Shown here: positions 61,072-64,000 of the stretch, piece by piece
Layout: each line of letters opens with the position of its first letter
How positions within the stretch are numbered: position 1 is the first letter of the stretch
Source of the DNA: Lobosporangium transversale
Taxonomy: Eukaryota; Mortierellomycota; Mortierellomycetes; Mortierellales; Mortierellaceae
Assembly: GCF_002105155.1 (NCBI RefSeq)
Contig: NW_019028989.1
Coordinates: 186,001 to 250,000 of the forward strand
Length of the DNA: 64,000 bases
Direction: 5' to 3'
Translations under genes and position numbers: made by a program
Notes under the pieces: generated by a model
Database searches by the model: none
Told to the model about the DNA's origin: nothing
Seen by the model: the letters and a program-made list of their open reading frames with translations, nothing else

Positions 61072-62560
61072 TTACTCGGGGCAAATAATATCTTTTTTGA
61101 TAAAATTCTGGAGGTTGGCAGAGTCATAAACCTCTGGGTTAATTTCTTCAATTTGTTCTTGAAATTGTTGTAACAATGCCTATAATTTCGAGAAGTTGTG
61201 TTAGGATTTATGGTTATGAAACAGAAATAAAAACTTTGTTGATTACATTGTATTCATTACTTTCCTTTGAATGCATGAATATTGATATAATGTTGCTTAT
61301 TCCTGACATATCTGCTGTGGAGCGAGGAAGGAATCCTTCAGCAGCTTTGTAAAGAATGTAAATTCCCAAATCTGGATCCATTGTCATTGTAAAAATCTCG
61401 AGCTGGAATCCAAAGACTTGAATTAATATCACCATCGGTCTGGGGACTCCTTTGATTATCTGTGAATTGATCTCATCCTTGGCCATTCTAACTAATTTCC
61501 AGAAATCATGAATTTTGATTATTTTACGACGATCCTTCTCTGGAGGCTTGACTTCACCAAAAAGGCCAACAATTTCTGAATTAGAAATGCTTGACAAAGT
61601 TGGGCATGGAATCTCGATGAAAAAATCTGATCTAACGCCATGGTCATGTTCTGATTTCGTTGAATTGCCAGAATCATGTTCAATATTATATGATATAGGA
61701 AATCTGCTTCTTTGGCCAAAAAGAAGGTCAAGATAACATTGGAGATGGGTCAAGATAAAACCAGTTTCACCATATTCCTCTTCAGGCTTGAATTTTAATG
61801 GAAGAATCGTGGTTCTATCCAAATAATGATATAAAGTTAACGTTGATTAAAATGGTAAACTTTACAATACAATTTAGAATAAGTATGCTACTTACAATCG
61901 CTCAAGCATGCGCACTGCTTGCTTCCTCTCCAAGCTTCCTCCATAGAGCTCGTGCATATAATCCAGCATCTGCTCATCTGTTAAACGGCTATTCACCTTC
62001 GTCTGAACATTAAAACATAGCAACTGTAGGTCGGAATCCGGTTTGGGTGAATATGTTGAACTCAAATTATCCAGGTACTGCATTTGTTGTGTTTGGACCT
62101 TACTCAAAGAAGTATTGTCAGTCCACCAAATGCCATTTAAAGACCTAGAATTGTATTGTAAGCTAGTTATCCTTCTAAATATCTTAATTATCCAATTATA
62201 TTACAATTGTAGCAAAAATACTTACAAAGCTTCTGGAAGCAATGACGATATATCATGATAAGGAACAACACGTTTGCGCGAAGTAATTTGAAATGTTCTA
62301 AAGGCAGTTTTCAAACTTGAAGTTGGAGAAGATGGGGATGGATTGGGTATGTCGAGCCATTCATCATCATCATCAGTAAGAAGCTCCTTATAGATTATCC
62401 TAAATGAATTCTTTTTTCGTTTTGTTGATCTTGTGGAGTCTGCTGATCTTGTTGAATGTTCTCGAGTAAGTCTGGATATTTTTGATGTAGATGATTGATT
62501 TGATTGACTAGATTCTGTGGATTCTATGGTGCGTGCCAAAACTGATGCAATAATTTGCAT
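61072..62560 (-). CDS. Uncharacterised four-exon protein with a PD-(D/E)XK-like signature
   Basis: Exons 62226-62560, 61896-62144, 61247-61814 and 61072-61179 join in phase to 419 residues with no break. The N-terminus is Ser/Thr/Arg-rich; then WLDIPNPSPSS, RKRVVPYHDISSLLPEALSL, LNGIWWTDNTSL and a helical segment. Exon 3 has Asp258 (HGVRSDFFIEIP) and 23 residues later GLFGEVKPPEK with Glu282-x-Lys284. KLVRMAKDEINSQIIKGVPR, PMVILIQVFGFQLEIFTM and IYILYKAAEGFLPRS follow. The D...ExK order and the beta-rich stretch after it resemble PD-(D/E)XK nucleases, but this is a reading by eye. Similar proteins seem expanded in Mortierella-type and Rhizophagus genomes (recollection, not checked). The last exon (ALLQQFQEQIEEINPEVY...) is short. 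It is about 300 bases from the Tc1 coding region. Confidence 0.65.
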
Positions 62561-62655
62561 TTTTTAACATTCATTCCTCATTCTCCTTTTCCTTTCTAAT
62601 GATCTTCCCTACCATCACCGCTTCTCATTCTCATTTGTCTCACCTTCGTAGACTG

Positions 62656-62733
62656 TCATCGCTGTTCTCATCAATGACACAATTAGCGAATAATCGCCAT
62701 TTGTATAGTCATGTCTCATTGCATCAGTTTTGG
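62656..62733. repeat. Left terminal inverted repeat of the Tc1 element
   Basis: Reverse complement of 63924-64000 with roughly two thirds identity by eye. The best-kept blocks are AATTAGC and CTCATTGCATC. The outer boundary may lie further left. Confidence 0.75.
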
Positions 62734-62858
62734 TAAAAAGTACATGTCAGGTTTGTCCATCCCTTACTTCTTTCTTATTCTTTATTCTTTCTTTATAGCA
62801 CCATCACCACTGATACACCAAGCGACACTCTACATATCTGCCATATCTTTATCATAAC

Positions 62859-63890
62859 ATGAAATCATTATCCAAATCAACTATCCAAAATGCAACTGCT
62901 CTACTTCATCAGGGAAAGTCTTCCAGAGAAGTGTCAAAGAGTTTAGGGATATCTGTTACCTCAGCTCAAAGGATTAGGAAAAGAGGCAAAGAAAGTATTC
63001 CAGTGCTGAGAGGGGGCCGACCCTGCAAAGTTACTAAGAAAACGAAACAGCTTTTATCAAGATTTTTTGACATGGGTGTATTGGAGACCCTAAAAGATGG
63101 CCAACAACTTGTTCAATTGAGGGAAGGAGTGCAGGTTAGTAAATCGAGCATCAGGAGGTTCCTTATGCAGGATGATATGGGGGCATATGTAAAACAGAAG
63201 CAGCCTGATCTGACGAAGAAGCAAATCTATGCTCGATATAATTTTGCAAAGGATCACTTGGACTGGACTCTAGAAGACTGGAAGAACGTCATGTTCTCAG
63301 ATGAGACCATCTTTAGCAGAGTTGGGTCCTGCGGAAGAAAGTACTACTACAAGCATCGATGGGATAAAACTCTACGAGCACATCATATCAAAAAGACAAG
63401 GCAAGGCGGTGGAGGCAAAATGATGTTCTGGGGTTGTATAACTTACTACGGACCAGGCGATGGCTGCTGGCTCCAAGAGAAGGTGGATTCGGTAACATAC
63501 GTCGACGTTCTCAAGGATTATATCTTTAAGTCCAGGGATTACTACTTGATGGATAAGGACAAATTTATATTTCAGCAGGACAATGCTAGGATTCATACCG
63601 GAAGAATAGCAATGCCCTATATCCAAAAGTCTAAGATACCTCTCATGGAATGGCCAGCAAACTCTCCTGACATCAACCCAATAGAAAACATATGGGCATA
63701 CATGAAGGTGCAGTTGGATCATTATCCAGACAAGGCAAAGAATATGGAGGATCTCTGGGAGAGAGTCCAAGACGTATGGACACATATCCCTCCTGAATTC
63801 TTACACAAACTATACTGCGGTATGCCGAAGAGGATGAGGGAGTTATATAAGGCTAAAGGAGGGAACATCGTTAGGGGAAAGGAGAAGTAA
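62859..63890 (+). CDS. Tc1-type DD34E transposase, apparently intact
   Basis: 343 residues, the normal Tc1 length, no stop or frameshift. Residues about 1-110 carry the paired helix-turn-helix region (SSREVSKSLGISVTSAQRIR; VSKSSIRRFL) with a basic GRP-type hook (RGGRPCK) between. The catalytic triad is Asp148 (VMFSDETIF), Asp241 (FQQDNARIHT) and Glu276 (NSPDINPIENIW), with 34 residues between the last two, i.e. DD34E. MFWGCITYYGPG is the usual Tc1 linker block. The enzyme cuts and pastes the element at TA sites. ATG 62859 is the first Met and gives the full HTH. With TIRs on both sides the copy could be recently active. It makes a DNA-binding nuclear protein. Confidence 0.95.
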   Translation: MKSLSKSTIQNATALLHQGKSSREVSKSLGISVTSAQRIRKRGKESIPVLRGGRPCKVTKKTKQLLSRFFDMGVLETLKDGQQLVQLREGVQVSKSSIRRFLMQDDMGAYVKQKQPDLTKKQIYARYNFAKDHLDWTLEDWKNVMFSDETIFSRVGSCGRKYYYKHRWDKTLRAHHIKKTRQGGGGKMMFWGCITYYGPGDGCWLQEKVDSVTYVDVLKDYIFKSRDYYLMDKDKFIFQQDNARIHTGRIAMPYIQKSKIPLMEWPANSPDINPIENIWAYMKVQLDHYPDKAKNMEDLWERVQDVWTHIPPEFLHKLYCGMPKRMRELYKAKGGNIVRGKEK

Positions 63891-63923
63891 CAGGAATAAA
63901 TAAAAACAAGAAGTTGTTAATTG

Positions 63924-64000
63924 CCATAATAGATGCAATGAGATGCTGAAAGCAAATTGCAATTAAATGCTAATTAGGCCACTGATGGCGATGACGATGA
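63924..64000. repeat. Right terminal inverted repeat of the Tc1 element
   Basis: Inverted partner of 62656-62733; similarity continues to the window edge, so it is probably truncated by the window. Confidence 0.75.

Larger units (their letters stand above)
62656..64000 (+). mobile_element. Tc1-type DNA transposon with long imperfect TIRs (right end at or beyond the window edge)
   Basis: An intact DD34E transposase is flanked by inverted repeats of at least 77-78 bases at 62656-62733 and 63924-64000. Both arms keep TCATCG, ATCA, AATTAGC, TAAT, CTCATTGCATC and a final TGG in the same order. Similarity reaches the last base of the window, so the outer ends and TA target duplications cannot be defined. 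Confidence 0.8.

Noticed and set aside
1-64000. CRISPR array, rRNA, LTR retrotransposon or viral genes
   Set aside because: No spaced identical repeats, rRNA core sequence, reverse transcriptase or capsid-type motifs were seen on either strand.

Overview
The window reads as nuclear DNA of an early-diverging filamentous fungus, most likely Mucoromycota and probably Mortierellomycotina (inference). Genes are split by many small GT-AG introns. Introns and spacers carry very long A/T homopolymers and microsatellites. The proteins are typically fungal (Nrd1/Seb1, Crz1-like and Rtg3-like factors, DUF4048-like, F-box/LRR, mitochondrial ETF-QO and EF-Ts). The mobile elements (Tc1, Helitron helicase, Fanzor/TnpB-like) fit the same group. 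All gene models were built by eye: exon ends were chosen so that splice sites, phase and protein families agree. No alignment or transcript was available.

Layout. 1-1287 (-): 5' part of an endosomal NHX-type Na+/H+ exchanger. 1789-5843 (-): Nrd1/Seb1-like RNA-binding termination factor. 6326-7285 (+): Dr1/NC2-beta, divergent from it. 7579-11543 (-): Crz1-like C2H2 factor. 11544-21751: about 10 kb with no convincing gene. 21752-24516 (-): DUF4048-like coiled-coil protein. 26043-28876 (-): Rtg3-like bHLH-zipper factor. 28877-33550: gene-poor. 33551-35584: a SWIM-type protein head-to-head with a decayed Fanzor/TnpB-like RuvC nuclease. 36837-45675 is a compact housekeeping block: hotdog thioesterase, EF-Ts, ETF-ubiquinone oxidoreductase, SRPBCC protein, DCC1. 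45745-50651 (-): 1,523-residue MIT-domain protein. 52565-54448 (+): F-box/LRR protein. 54579-55844 (-): MDR alkenal/quinone reductase. 56449-64000 is a mobile-element zone: a Helitron helicase with internal deletions, a C2H2 plus unknown-domain relic, an apparently intact four-exon gene with a PD-(D/E)XK-like signature, and an intact Tc1 (DD34E) transposase inside long imperfect terminal inverted repeats.

Themes. Three genes serve mitochondria: the thioesterase and EF-Ts, which are divergently paired, and ETF-QO, which is convergent with EF-Ts. Four are transcription or RNA regulators. The most interesting pieces are the dead Fanzor-like nuclease, whose last catalytic Asp and zinc ribbon are lost, with its 5-bp head-to-head junction to a SWIM-type gene; the intact Tc1; and three unusual splicing cases (a GC-AG intron in DR1, a putative 29-nt intron in DCC1, a 20-nt exon in the thioesterase gene).
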